This document shows positions 1 to 5,043 of a stretch of DNA of 5,043 nucleotides, piece after piece; positions within the stretch are counted from its first letter, which is position 1; every line of letters starts with the position of its first letter. The translations under genes and the position numbers were made by a program. The notes beneath the pieces are model-generated. The model worked only from the letters and a program-made list of their open reading frames with translations, was not told where the DNA came from and ran no database searches. This DNA is from Actinomycetes bacterium (GTDB lineage Bacteria; Actinomycetota; Acidimicrobiia; Acidimicrobiales; Microtrichaceae), in assembly GCA_023423215.1 (NCBI GenBank), contig JAFAFZ010000643.1, positions 1 through 5,043 on the forward strand. Direction: 5' to 3'.

Positions 1-69
1 GTCCAGGTGCGGGCCCGGACCTCGGCGGGCGACGTCCTCGTCGGGCGAGCCGCCGCACACTCCGGCTGA
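1..69 (+). CDS. 3' end of an unidentified upstream gene (partial)
   Basis: Reading frame 1 is open from the window edge to a TGA at 67-69 and encodes 22 residues ending GRAAAHSG. Nearly every codon ends in G or C (about 20 of 22), as in the clear genes here; the competing forward frames have poorer third positions. The alternating hydrophobic pattern of VQVRARTSAGDVLVGRA looks like a final beta strand pair, such as the end of a hotdog-fold (MaoC or thioesterase-like) protein, but this is a guess from a very short tail. It lies 63 nt before the ABC ATPase on the same strand, so read-through into the exporter genes is possible. The function is unknown. Confidence 0.4.
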   Translation, partial: VQVRARTSAGDVLVGRAAAHSG

Positions 70-76
70 CGCCGGA
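61..76 (+). terminator. Small GC-rich hairpin at the end of the upstream gene
   Basis: TCCGGC (61-66) and GCCGGA (71-76) form a perfect 6-bp stem with a 4-nt loop that contains the TGA stop of the upstream frame. No T-tract follows. Actinobacterial terminators often lack one, so this may be a weak terminator or an mRNA 3'-end stabiliser between the upstream gene and the exporter operon. It could also be a chance palindrome in GC-rich DNA. Confidence 0.3.
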
Positions 77-120
77 CCAACCCCACATCGACGACCCCGC
101 GCTGCGGCCGGGGTGAGACC

Positions 121-126
121 AGGAGG
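121..126 (+). promoter_or_regulatory. Ribosome binding site of the ABC ATPase gene
   Basis: AGGAGG is a full Shine-Dalgarno match placed 6 nt before the ATG at 133, which fixes the start of the ATPase gene. I could not find a convincing -35/-10 pair between 70 and 120. Confidence 0.85.
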
Positions 127-132
127 ACACCC

Positions 133-1113
133 ATGCCCCAGACACGCGCGCCCCGGCGCGCCCTGACCGACGCGCCCGCAGCGATCACCGCCCGCGGACT
201 GCGCTTCAGCTACGACGACCACCTCGTGCTCGACGACGTCGACCTTGACGTCGCCGCCGGCAGCGTCGTCGCGCTGCTCGGCCCGAACGGCGCCGGCAAG
301 ACCACGATGGTCCACCTGCTCTGCACGTTGCTCCGCCCAGACGCCGGCGTCGCGAGCGTCGGGGGCGCCGACCTGCTGGGTGACCCCGGCGGCGTGCGCA
401 GCGCCATCGGCGTCACCGGCCAGTTCGCCGCGGTCGACCGGCTGCTGACCGGCGCCGAGAACCTGCGGCTCATGGCGGACCTGCACCACCTCGGACGGCG
501 TGCCGGCGCGGCGCGCGTCGCCGAGCTGCTCGAGCAGTTCGACCTGGTCGACGCGGCCGACCAGGTGACCTCGACGTACTCCGGCGGCATGCGTCGCCGC
601 CTGGACCTGGCCATGACGCTGGTCGGCGACCCGCGCATCATCTTCCTGGACGAGCCCACGACGGGGCTCGACCCCCGCAGCCGTCGCACGATGTGGGACA
701 TCATCCGCGGCCTCGTCGCCGGCGGCGTCACCGTGCTGCTCACCACCCAGTACCTGGACGAGGCCGACCAGCTGGCCGACCGGATCGTCGTGCTCGACCA
801 GGGCCGCATCGTCGCCGAGGGGACGGCGGCCGAGCTCAAGCGCCTCGTCCCCGGCGGCCACCTGCGCCTGCAGTTCGCCGACGAACCCACCTTCGACGCC
901 GCAGCGGCCGTCCTCGACGACGCCGTGCGCGACCCCGAATCGCTCGTGCTGGAGCTGCCCGGCGACGGAGGGGTCGACGGACTCCGCGCGCTGCTGGACC
1001 GACTGGACCGCGAGCAGGTCCACGTCGACGAGCTCTCGATCCACACGCCCGACCTGGACGACGTCTTCCTGGCCCTGACCGGCCGCACCGAGCCCGAGGA
1101 GGCCCACCGATGA
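133..1113 (+). CDS. DrrA-like ABC-2 exporter ATP-binding protein
   Basis: This is the cytoplasmic ATPase subunit of an ABC-2 type exporter of the daunorubicin-resistance (DrrA) family; it hydrolyses ATP to drive export through the permease encoded next to it. The 326-aa length is normal for the family. Visible motifs are A-loop Y27, Walker A GPNGAGKTT (50-58), Q-loop Q97, signature YSGGMRRRLD (149-158), Walker B IIFLDEP (169-175) with catalytic E174, and D-loop GLD (178-180). The H-loop position holds Gln206 in TTQYLDEAD instead of His, which is typical of DrrA proteins. Residues from about 240 form the DrrA C-terminal domain (DUF4162-like) ending in LDDVFLALTG. The start is fixed by AGGAGG at 121-126. 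The stop overlaps the permease start (ATGA, 1110-1113), so the two are translationally coupled. The substrate cannot be read from sequence; an antibiotic, another hydrophobic drug or a lipid is plausible. Confidence 0.95.
   Translation: MPQTRAPRRALTDAPAAITARGLRFSYDDHLVLDDVDLDVAAGSVVALLGPNGAGKTTMVHLLCTLLRPDAGVASVGGADLLGDPGGVRSAIGVTGQFAAVDRLLTGAENLRLMADLHHLGRRAGAARVAELLEQFDLVDAADQVTSTYSGGMRRRLDLAMTLVGDPRIIFLDEPTTGLDPRSRRTMWDIIRGLVAGGVTVLLTTQYLDEADQLADRIVVLDQGRIVAEGTAAELKRLVPGGHLRLQFADEPTFDAAAAVLDDAVRDPESLVLELPGDGGVDGLRALLDRLDREQVHVDELSIHTPDLDDVFLALTGRTEPEEAHR
1097..1102 (+). promoter_or_regulatory. Ribosome binding site of the permease, inside the ATPase gene
   Basis: AGGAGG lies within the last codons of the ATPase gene, 7 nt before the ATG at 1110. 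It selects this start for the permease, although the same frame stays open far upstream (from 693) as a shadow of the ATPase gene. Confidence 0.8.
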
Positions 1114-1949
1114 CCACCACCGTTCCGACCGCGACCGCCCTCCACCCTGCGCCGCCACGGAGCAGGGGGACCGCCGTGGCCGATGCGATGACGATGCTGC
1201 GGCGCGAGCTGCGCCACCAGCTCCGCTACCCGTCGGTCACCCTGATGCTCGTCCTCATGCCCGTGGTGTTCCTGCTGATGTTCGTGTTCCTGCTGGGCGG
1301 CACGCTCGGCGCGGGCATCAGCGGTGCACCCACCGGCGGTCGGGCCGAGTACCTGGCCTACGTCACCCCGGGGATCCTGCTGGTCGCGGTCGCGTCGGTG
1401 GCCCAGGGCACCTCGATGTCGGTCGCGATGGACATGACCGAGGGCATCGTCGCCCGCTTCCGGACGATGTCCATCGGGCGTGGCGCGGTCCTGACCGGTC
1501 ACGTCATCGGCGCCGTGATCCAGACCCTCATCTGCCTGGCCGTCGTGCTGGTCGTGGCGATCGCCATCGGGTTCCGACCGTCGGCCACGCCCGTCGAGTG
1601 GCTCGCGGCCCTCGGGGTGCTGCTCGGCATCGCCGTCGCGATCACCTGGGTCACGGTCGCCATCGGCACACTCAGCCGCACCATCGAGGGGGCGAGCAAC
1701 CTGCCGATGCCGCTGCTGCTCCTACCGTTCCTCGGCAGCGGCTTCGTGCCGACCGAGTCGATGCCCGCGGGCGTGCGCTGGGTCGCGGACCACCAGCCCT
1801 TCACCCCGTTCACCGAGACCGTGCGCGGGCTGCTGATGGGCACCGCGGTCGGATCGAGCGCCGTCGCCACCGCCGTCTGGTGCGTCGTGCTCGGCGTCGG
1901 CGGCTACCTGGTCGCTCGATCCGCCTACGACCGCCACTCGGTACGGTGA
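1110..1949 (+). CDS. DrrB-like ABC-2 exporter permease
   Basis: This is the membrane subunit of the exporter, partner of the ATPase upstream. From the ATG at 1110 it has 279 residues, usual for DrrB-type permeases. A basic cytoplasmic N-terminus (residues 1-41, with RRELRHQLRYPS) is followed by about six hydrophobic segments, roughly 42-63, 83-106, 127-153, 162-187, 198-214 and 250-268. Between the second and third lies EGIVARFRTMSIGRGAVLTG (111-130), the conserved cytoplasmic loop of ABC-2 permeases, expected to touch the ATPase. FVPTESMP (212-219) matches the usual family segment before the last helix. The start overlaps the ATPase stop by 4 nt and has its own AGGAGG, so the two subunits are probably made in a fixed ratio. 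The stop lies 4 nt before the lipoprotein gene. The family is clear; the exported substrate is unknown. Confidence 0.93.
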   Translation: MTTTVPTATALHPAPPRSRGTAVADAMTMLRRELRHQLRYPSVTLMLVLMPVVFLLMFVFLLGGTLGAGISGAPTGGRAEYLAYVTPGILLVAVASVAQGTSMSVAMDMTEGIVARFRTMSIGRGAVLTGHVIGAVIQTLICLAVVLVVAIAIGFRPSATPVEWLAALGVLLGIAVAITWVTVAIGTLSRTIEGASNLPMPLLLLPFLGSGFVPTESMPAGVRWVADHQPFTPFTETVRGLLMGTAVGSSAVATAVWCVVLGVGGYLVARSAYDRHSVR

Positions 1950-1953
1950 GGCC

Positions 1954-3108
1954 ATGAGAGGAAGTGCCGTGCGCCGCATCGCGCACCTGATCGTGGTCGC
2001 GTCGGCACTCGTGCTGGCGGGGTGCGGCGATCCCGGTCGCGACTCCTCGAGCTCGCGGGACCAGGACGATCCGACGGCGAGCTCGACCGTCGACCCGAGG
2101 AGCTTCCGGTTCCGATCGACGGCGACGTGGCAGGGCGAGGGGGGCGTGCACGTCCGGACGATCGAGGGGCTGATCGCCCCGACGATCGGTTCGGGTGCGG
2201 CCACCTCGACGGTGTCGATCGACGGCGAGCCCATGCCCGAGCTGACCGAGGAGCTCCGTGCGCTCGACGGCGTGCTCTACACGAGCTTCTCCGCCGACCT
2301 GCGGGACGACCTGGGGGTCGATGTGGGCTGGGACCCGCAGACGCTGTCCGACCTCGAGTGCCCTCGTCCGCTGTGGTACCGAACGGACGATGGTCCCGCG
2401 GCGCTCGACGAGTTGCTCGCCGAGCTGGGCCTGCCGCCGTCGGTCGACGTCGAGCTCGCCGAGCTGGCGGACGGCACGGCCGATCCGTCCGACCTCACGC
2501 CGCAGTCGGGCGCGCCGACGGACGGCGAGGCGGTGCAGGTCGTGCGTGACGACTCGGCGGGGACCACGACCGTGACGTGGCGCACGGCGCCGTCGGGAGA
2601 CGTCGTCACCGACCACGTGCTCGAGCTGAGCGACGTCGGGAGTCCGGTCGATGTGGTGGCGCCGCCCGAGGGCGAGACCTGCACGCCCGAGCAGGCGGCG
2701 ATCGACATGGCGTGCACGTTCGGCGCCGCCGACGCCAACGAGGCGATCGTGGCTGCCCTCGCCGAGGGTGACCTCGCCCGGGCGGGGGACGTGCTCGACG
2801 AGCTGTGCCCGAGCGGGGCCGAGGTCTGGCGGTACGTGGGCACGCTGCGCTGCCAGCCGGACCTGGTCGCCGCGCTCCTCGACGACCTCGGGCTGGATCC
2901 GAACGACGAGGGCCGCGGCGGCTCCAGGCCGCTGCCGACGGTCGCGAGCGAGAGCGCCGACCCGGCGTGCACACCCGAGCAGGACGTCTCGACCGTGCGC
3001 ACGCTCCTGGAGCGAGGAGCGGATCCGTGCGCCGTGACGGAGCCGATGGTCGTGCCGGCCGAGGCGCAGGAGCTGGTCCGAGCCGGCAGGTCCGCCGCCG
3101 GCTGCTGA
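1954..3108 (+). CDS. Secreted lipoprotein, LolA/LprG-like front with cysteine-containing ankyrin-like tail
   Basis: Predicted lipid-anchored surface protein of 384 residues; no named family recognised. Residues 1-23 are a signal peptide (RR, then hydrophobic IVVASALVLAG) ending in lipobox LAGC, with lipidated Cys24. A polar Ser/Asp linker (25-49) follows. Residues about 50-235 are beta-rich, with SFRFRSTATW (50-59), GVLYTSF (106-112) and paired Trp/Cys positions, reminiscent of mycobacterial LprG/LppX LolA-like lipoproteins; this is inference. Residues 243-384 contain seven cysteines (243, 254, 285, 300, 339, 359 and 384, the last residue); with Cys136 that makes eight besides the anchor, so disulfides are possible. 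Segments ALAEGDLARAGDVLDEL (268-284), DLVAALLDDLGLDPND (303-318) and TVRTLLERGADPCAV (347-361) resemble degenerate ankyrin helices, and CTPEQ occurs twice (243 and 339). It is coupled to the exporter genes by a 4-nt gap. ABC-2 exporters do not use classical binding proteins, so its role is open. GTG 1969 is a rival start. Confidence 0.85.
   Translation: MRGSAVRRIAHLIVVASALVLAGCGDPGRDSSSSRDQDDPTASSTVDPRSFRFRSTATWQGEGGVHVRTIEGLIAPTIGSGAATSTVSIDGEPMPELTEELRALDGVLYTSFSADLRDDLGVDVGWDPQTLSDLECPRPLWYRTDDGPAALDELLAELGLPPSVDVELAELADGTADPSDLTPQSGAPTDGEAVQVVRDDSAGTTTVTWRTAPSGDVVTDHVLELSDVGSPVDVVAPPEGETCTPEQAAIDMACTFGAADANEAIVAALAEGDLARAGDVLDELCPSGAEVWRYVGTLRCQPDLVAALLDDLGLDPNDEGRGGSRPLPTVASESADPACTPEQDVSTVRTLLERGADPCAVTEPMVVPAEAQELVRAGRSAAGC
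1957..1971 (+). promoter_or_regulatory. Alternative ribosome site and GTG start for the lipoprotein
   Basis: AGAGGAAG (1957-1964) lies 4 nt before an in-frame GTG at 1969-1971, five codons after the ATG at 1954. Starting there gives a signal peptide beginning VRRIAHLIVV, a more compact and typical form. The ATG at 1954 has only GGTGAGG (1945-1951) very close by, overlapping the permease stop. Either start leaves the lipobox intact; the GTG looks at least as good. Confidence 0.5.
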
Positions 3109-3137
3109 CCCGCCGAACCTCCGACCGCCACGAGAAA

Positions 3138-3179
3138 CGCAGGGTCAGCCACCGCGTGGACGTGATGGCTGACCCTGTG
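3138..3179. terminator. Two-way terminator hairpin between convergent genes
   Basis: The arms CAGGGTCAGCCA (3140-3151) and TGGCTGACCCTG (3166-3177) are perfect 12-bp inverted repeats around a 14-nt loop. A G-T wobble and one more C-G pair extend the stem to 3138/3179. It sits 30 nt past the lipoprotein stop and 55 nt past the stop of the minus-strand AraC gene, the expected place for a shared terminator. On the minus strand the stem is followed by GCGTTTCTC, a short T-run; on the plus strand no T-run follows. A smaller rival hairpin, CCAC (3149-3152) with GTGG (3156-3159), could form within the loop region. Confidence 0.8.
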
Positions 3180-3234
3180 GCCCCGTCGTAGCCAGACGCT
3201 ACTCGCGTCAAGCTTTGCGTGCGCAGTCGTGTGG

Positions 3235-4221
3235 TCAGCGGGTGCCGACGAGCACCGAGAGGCCCGCGACCCGGTCCGAGGACCGCACCGAGCGGGCGAC
3301 GGCACCGGGCGTCTCGCCGACGACCCGCTTGAAGGCGCGGCTGAAGGCCGCATCGGACTCGTACCCGACCCGCGTCGCCACCGACGGCACCGTCAGGTCG
3401 GTCGTCTCGAGCAGGTCGAGGGCCTGGTAGACGCGCCACCGGGTCACGTAGCGCATCACCGGTTCGCCGACGAGCTCGGTGAACCGGGCGGCGAAGGCCG
3501 AGCGGGACATGCCGACCCGTGACGCGAGCGAGGCGACGGTCCAGTCCGCGCTCGGTTCGGTGTGGACCAGGGCGATCGCCGCGCCGATCTGGTCGTCGCG
3601 CAGCGCGCCGAGCCAGCCGGTCTGCGCGGCCGGGTCGGACTCGATCCAGGAGCGGATCGCCTGGATGACCACGACGTCGCACAGGCGGCTGACGACGGCG
3701 TCGCTGCCAGGACGCACGCCGCGCGTCTCGTCCGCGATCAGCCCGAGCACGGCGTGGATCCAGTCCGAGCGGCGGGTGTGCGCGGCGCGCACGTGCACCA
3801 GCGGTGGGAGCGCGTCGACCAGGTGTCGGGCGGCCGGGTGGTCGAAGCGCACGCCCCCGCAGACCACCTGGGTCAGCGCGCCACCCCCACCGTGGCGCAG
3901 CACTGCGAAGTGCTCGCTCATCTCCTCGTGGGGCAGGTCGAGCACCGGAGGGGTGGGTGCGGGTTCGGCGCCCCACGCCCGGTGTCCCGTCCCGTGGGGG
4001 ACCAGGACGAGGTCGCCCGCCTCGACGTCGATCGCCTCGTGCCCGTCGACCTGCACCGTGCAGCGGCCCGAGGTCACGACGTGGAACCAGAGGCAGCGGT
4101 CCATCGCCGGCAGTTCGAGTCCCCACGGTTCGGTCAGCTCGGAGGGGCAGTAGAAGATGCCGGACATGCGGATGTAGCGCAGCGCTTCGCCGAGGGGTGC
4201 GGTGAGGGGCGGATCGTCCAC
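3235..4221 (-). CDS. AraC-family transcription regulator with N-terminal cupin domain
   Basis: Predicted DNA-binding regulator of 328 residues from a GTG start at 4221. The N-terminal half is a cupin of the AraC-binding (Cupin_6) type. It begins with the family-like lead (PLGEALRYIRMSGIFY, about 9-24), then PWGLELP (32-38), WFHVVTSGRC (45-54) and the second cupin motif EAGDLVLVPHGTGH (67-80). The C-terminal AraC/XylS helix-turn-helix pair spans about 228-310: TVASLASRVGMSRSAFAARF (228-247), then VATRVGYESDAAFSRAFKR (281-299) and the usual GETPGAV. The GTG was chosen because the cupin lead begins just after it; it has only a weak Shine-Dalgarno. The ATG at 4167 would cut the lead, and the frame running back to 4911 overlaps the divergent gene. 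It is divergent from the FMN split-barrel gene 111 bp away, which it probably regulates, possibly together with itself. The effector is unknown. Confidence 0.92.
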   Translation of the reverse strand: MDDPPLTAPLGEALRYIRMSGIFYCPSELTEPWGLELPAMDRCLWFHVVTSGRCTVQVDGHEAIDVEAGDLVLVPHGTGHRAWGAEPAPTPPVLDLPHEEMSEHFAVLRHGGGGALTQVVCGGVRFDHPAARHLVDALPPLVHVRAAHTRRSDWIHAVLGLIADETRGVRPGSDAVVSRLCDVVVIQAIRSWIESDPAAQTGWLGALRDDQIGAAIALVHTEPSADWTVASLASRVGMSRSAFAARFTELVGEPVMRYVTRWRVYQALDLLETTDLTVPSVATRVGYESDAAFSRAFKRVVGETPGAVARSVRSSDRVAGLSVLVGTR

Positions 4222-4332
4222 GGGTCCAGTGTGCGCGGCGGCGCGCCGCACGTCCACCGTCCTGGACGATCGAGCAGGGATGTCGGCGTTCCTGGCATGG
4301 ACCGTCCCCCGAACACCGCTCATGGTGGAGGC
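4222..4332. promoter_or_regulatory. Divergent promoter region with repeated GTCCA/TGGAC elements
   Basis: This stretch separates the AraC-type gene from the split-barrel gene. It contains a perfect inverted repeat, CGTCCA (4251-4256), 6-nt gap, TGGACG (4263-4268). Further copies of the half-site occur at 4224-4228 (GTCCA) and 4298-4302 (TGGAC). TCCTGG also repeats directly at 4260-4265 and 4290-4295, a 30-bp shift of about three helix turns, a layout AraC proteins can use. These are candidate operators for the neighbouring regulator. I see no clear -10/-35 pair for either gene. Confidence 0.4.
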
Positions 4333-4884
4333 ATGAACTCCACCACGAACACCACGTCCATCCCGTCCACCACGACCGTCGTCGGCCCGCCGTCCCGGGG
4401 TCCGGCCGACGGCCCCGAGCTGCTCGCCATCGCCACCCGTGCGTTGGCGAAGCGGTCCTTCGCCGTGCTCTCCACCGTCTCCGCCGCCGGCTTCCCGCAC
4501 GCCGCTGGCGTGGTCTACGACGCCGTCGGCACGACGCTGTACGTCCACACGATCCGCGGCAGCCGCAAGGCCCGCAACGTGGCTGAGGACGACCGCGTCG
4601 CCGTCGTGGTGCCGGTGCGCCGTGCGCCCGTCGGTCCGCCGTTCAGCGTGCAGTTCCAGGGGCGGGCACGGGTGCTGTCGATGGACGATCCCGAGGTCCT
4701 CCGCCTGGTCGGCTCGCGCCAGCTCGGCACGACCACCAAGCACGGCGCACTCGACGAGCCCGACGGGTGCTTCCTGCGCATCGAACCGACGGGACGGCTG
4801 CACACCTACGGCCTGGGGGTCTCCGTGCTGGCGGTTGCCCGCGACCCGCTGCACGTCGGCGCCGGCACCGCGACGCTGCGCTGA
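4333..4884 (+). CDS. Pyridoxamine 5'-phosphate oxidase-like FMN split-barrel protein
   Basis: Predicted small cytoplasmic flavoprotein of the pyridoxamine 5'-phosphate oxidase-like split-barrel superfamily, 183 residues. After a Thr/Ser/Pro-rich tail (1-25) comes a helix (28-41), then the first barrel strands FAVLSTVSAAGFPHAAGVVY (43-62), LYVHTIRGSRKARNVAEDDR (69-88) with the Arg/Lys/Asn cluster expected near the flavin phosphate, VAVVVPV (89-95) and FQGRARVL (108-115). The end, GRLHTYGLGVSVLAVARDP (154-172), matches actinobacterial members with a TYG-VG-S motif. It is probably not a true vitamin B6 enzyme: these proteins reduce or bind varied substrates using FMN or F420, and the substrate cannot be read here. 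ATG 4333 has GGTGGAGG immediately upstream, with GGAGG only 1 nt away, which is too close to be ideal; the in-frame ATG at 4297 has no good ribosome site. It is divergent from the AraC regulator, its likely controller. No terminator hairpin is visible after it. Confidence 0.88.
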   Translation: MNSTTNTTSIPSTTTVVGPPSRGPADGPELLAIATRALAKRSFAVLSTVSAAGFPHAAGVVYDAVGTTLYVHTIRGSRKARNVAEDDRVAVVVPVRRAPVGPPFSVQFQGRARVLSMDDPEVLRLVGSRQLGTTTKHGALDEPDGCFLRIEPTGRLHTYGLGVSVLAVARDPLHVGAGTATLR

Positions 4885-4896
4885 CCCCGGTCGGTG

Positions 4897-4934
4897 CTTG
4901 ACCTCAACCACGGTCGAGGTCGCAGGCTTCCTGC
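4897..4934 (+). promoter_or_regulatory. MerR/SoxR-type promoter and operator
   Basis: TTGACC (4898-4903) serves as -35 and CAGGCT (4923-4928) as a weak -10. They are 19 bp apart, the long spacer typical of MerR-family promoters. Between them the dyad ACCTCAACCA/CGGTCGAGGT (4901-4920) pairs at 8 of 10 positions. The left part, CTTGACCTCAA, and the right TCGAGGT closely resemble SoxR-type sites as I recall them (CTTGACCTCAA...TTGAGGT). The -10 ends 6 nt before the ATG at 4935, so transcription should begin at or beside that ATG. The orientation points to the truncated gene at the window end. The regulator is not encoded in this window. Confidence 0.7.
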
Positions 4935-5043
4935 ATGACCTCTGCGACCTCGACCACCGAGCCGATCCTGCCCGCCGAGCCGATCCCGCCCACGCAGACC
5001 GAGTCGGCCCCCGTCCCCCCCCAGGACGCGCACCGCGCCCCGC
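4935..5043 (+). CDS. 5' end of an unidentified gene under the MerR-type promoter (partial)
   Basis: The ATG at 4935 opens a frame that stays open to the window edge (36 complete codons). It begins MTSATSTTEPILPAEPIPP and is rich in Pro, Thr, Ser and Glu, with almost every codon ending in G or C. This looks like a disordered N-terminal tail, as often precedes the first membrane helix of actinobacterial MFS transporters, but no domain is reached. There is no Shine-Dalgarno; the promoter just upstream places the mRNA start at about the ATG, so a leaderless transcript is likely. A run of eight C (5015-5022) lies at codons 27-30. If the promoter reading is right, the product belongs to a stress- or drug-responsive regulon such as an efflux pump or redox enzyme; this is inference from the site only. 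Confidence 0.6.
   Translation, partial: MTSATSTTEPILPAEPIPPTQTESAPVPPQDAHRAP

Noticed and set aside
95..113. CCGC/GCGG hairpin upstream of the ATPase gene
   Set aside because: Only 4 bp with a 3-nt loop in very GC-rich DNA; not distinguishable from chance.
210..1502. Long minus-strand open frame (430 codons) opposite the exporter genes
   Set aside because: It lies opposite two clear ABC genes, and its product is Arg/Ser/His-rich with no domain. High-GC DNA commonly gives such antisense open frames.
1954..3108. Lipoprotein as the substrate-binding protein of an ABC importer
   Set aside because: The ATPase and permease are ABC-2 exporter types (DrrA/DrrB), which do not use periplasmic-binding-protein folds, and the protein shows no such fold motifs.
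2606..4126. Long minus-strand open frame (506 codons) spanning the lipoprotein and AraC genes in other frames
   Set aside because: It crosses the terminator hairpin, overlaps the real AraC frame and gives a Pro/Arg/Gly-rich product without motifs.
4265..4293. ECF sigma-like GGAAC...CGTC promoter on the minus strand for the AraC gene
   Set aside because: The spacing between the two elements (19 nt) is longer than usual for ECF promoters, and the motifs are short enough to occur by chance.
3562..4332. Upstream extension of the split-barrel frame
   Set aside because: It is antisense to the AraC gene, and the flavin-binding domain starts after 4400. Only ATG 4297 or 4333 is credible.
4222..4911. 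Upstream extension of the AraC frame to an ATG at 4911
   Set aside because: It would run antisense through the whole split-barrel gene, and the cupin domain begins right after GTG 4221. The extra residues are low-complexity.
4901..4920. The dyad before the last gene as a terminator of the split-barrel gene
   Set aside because: The stem is interrupted after 5 bp, there is no T-run, and it sits exactly between a -35 and a -10, so an operator is the better reading.

Overview
The window is high-GC DNA (70% or more by eye, with almost every third codon position G or C in the real genes). It comes from an actinobacterium, probably Gram-positive, as judged from the DrrA/DrrB-type exporter, the lipobox lipoprotein and the coding style. 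I cannot place the genus from sequence alone. No tRNA, rRNA, CRISPR array, insertion sequence or phage gene is visible, and the region reads as ordinary chromosome.

Left part (1-3108, all + strand): the last 22 codons of an unidentified upstream gene end at 69 inside a small hairpin. A tight three-gene unit follows. It has a DrrA-like ABC-2 ATPase (133-1113), its DrrB-like permease (1110-1949, ATGA overlap) and a secreted lipoprotein (1954-3108, 4-nt gap). The first two should form one drug or lipid exporter. The lipoprotein is tied to them only by spacing; it has a possible LolA/LprG-like front half and a cysteine-containing, possibly ankyrin-like back half that I do not recognise as a named family.

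Middle (3109-3234): the short gap between convergent genes holds a long perfect inverted repeat (12-bp arms), a likely two-way terminator.

Right part: a cupin-type AraC-family regulator (4221-3235, - strand) is divergent from a small FMN split-barrel (pyridoxamine 5'-phosphate oxidase-like) protein (4333-4884, + strand). The 111-bp shared promoter region contains repeated GTCCA/TGGAC elements. This looks like a regulator with its target gene. 

Beyond it, 4897-4934 carries a MerR/SoxR-type promoter: a TTGACC -35, a 19-bp spacer filled by a near-perfect dyad, and a weak -10. It lies just before an ATG at 4935 that begins a gene cut by the window edge. The spacing predicts a leaderless mRNA under control of a MerR-family (possibly SoxR) regulator that is not encoded here. 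This promoter and the unusual lipoprotein are the most noteworthy items. I do not see a clearly new multi-gene system.
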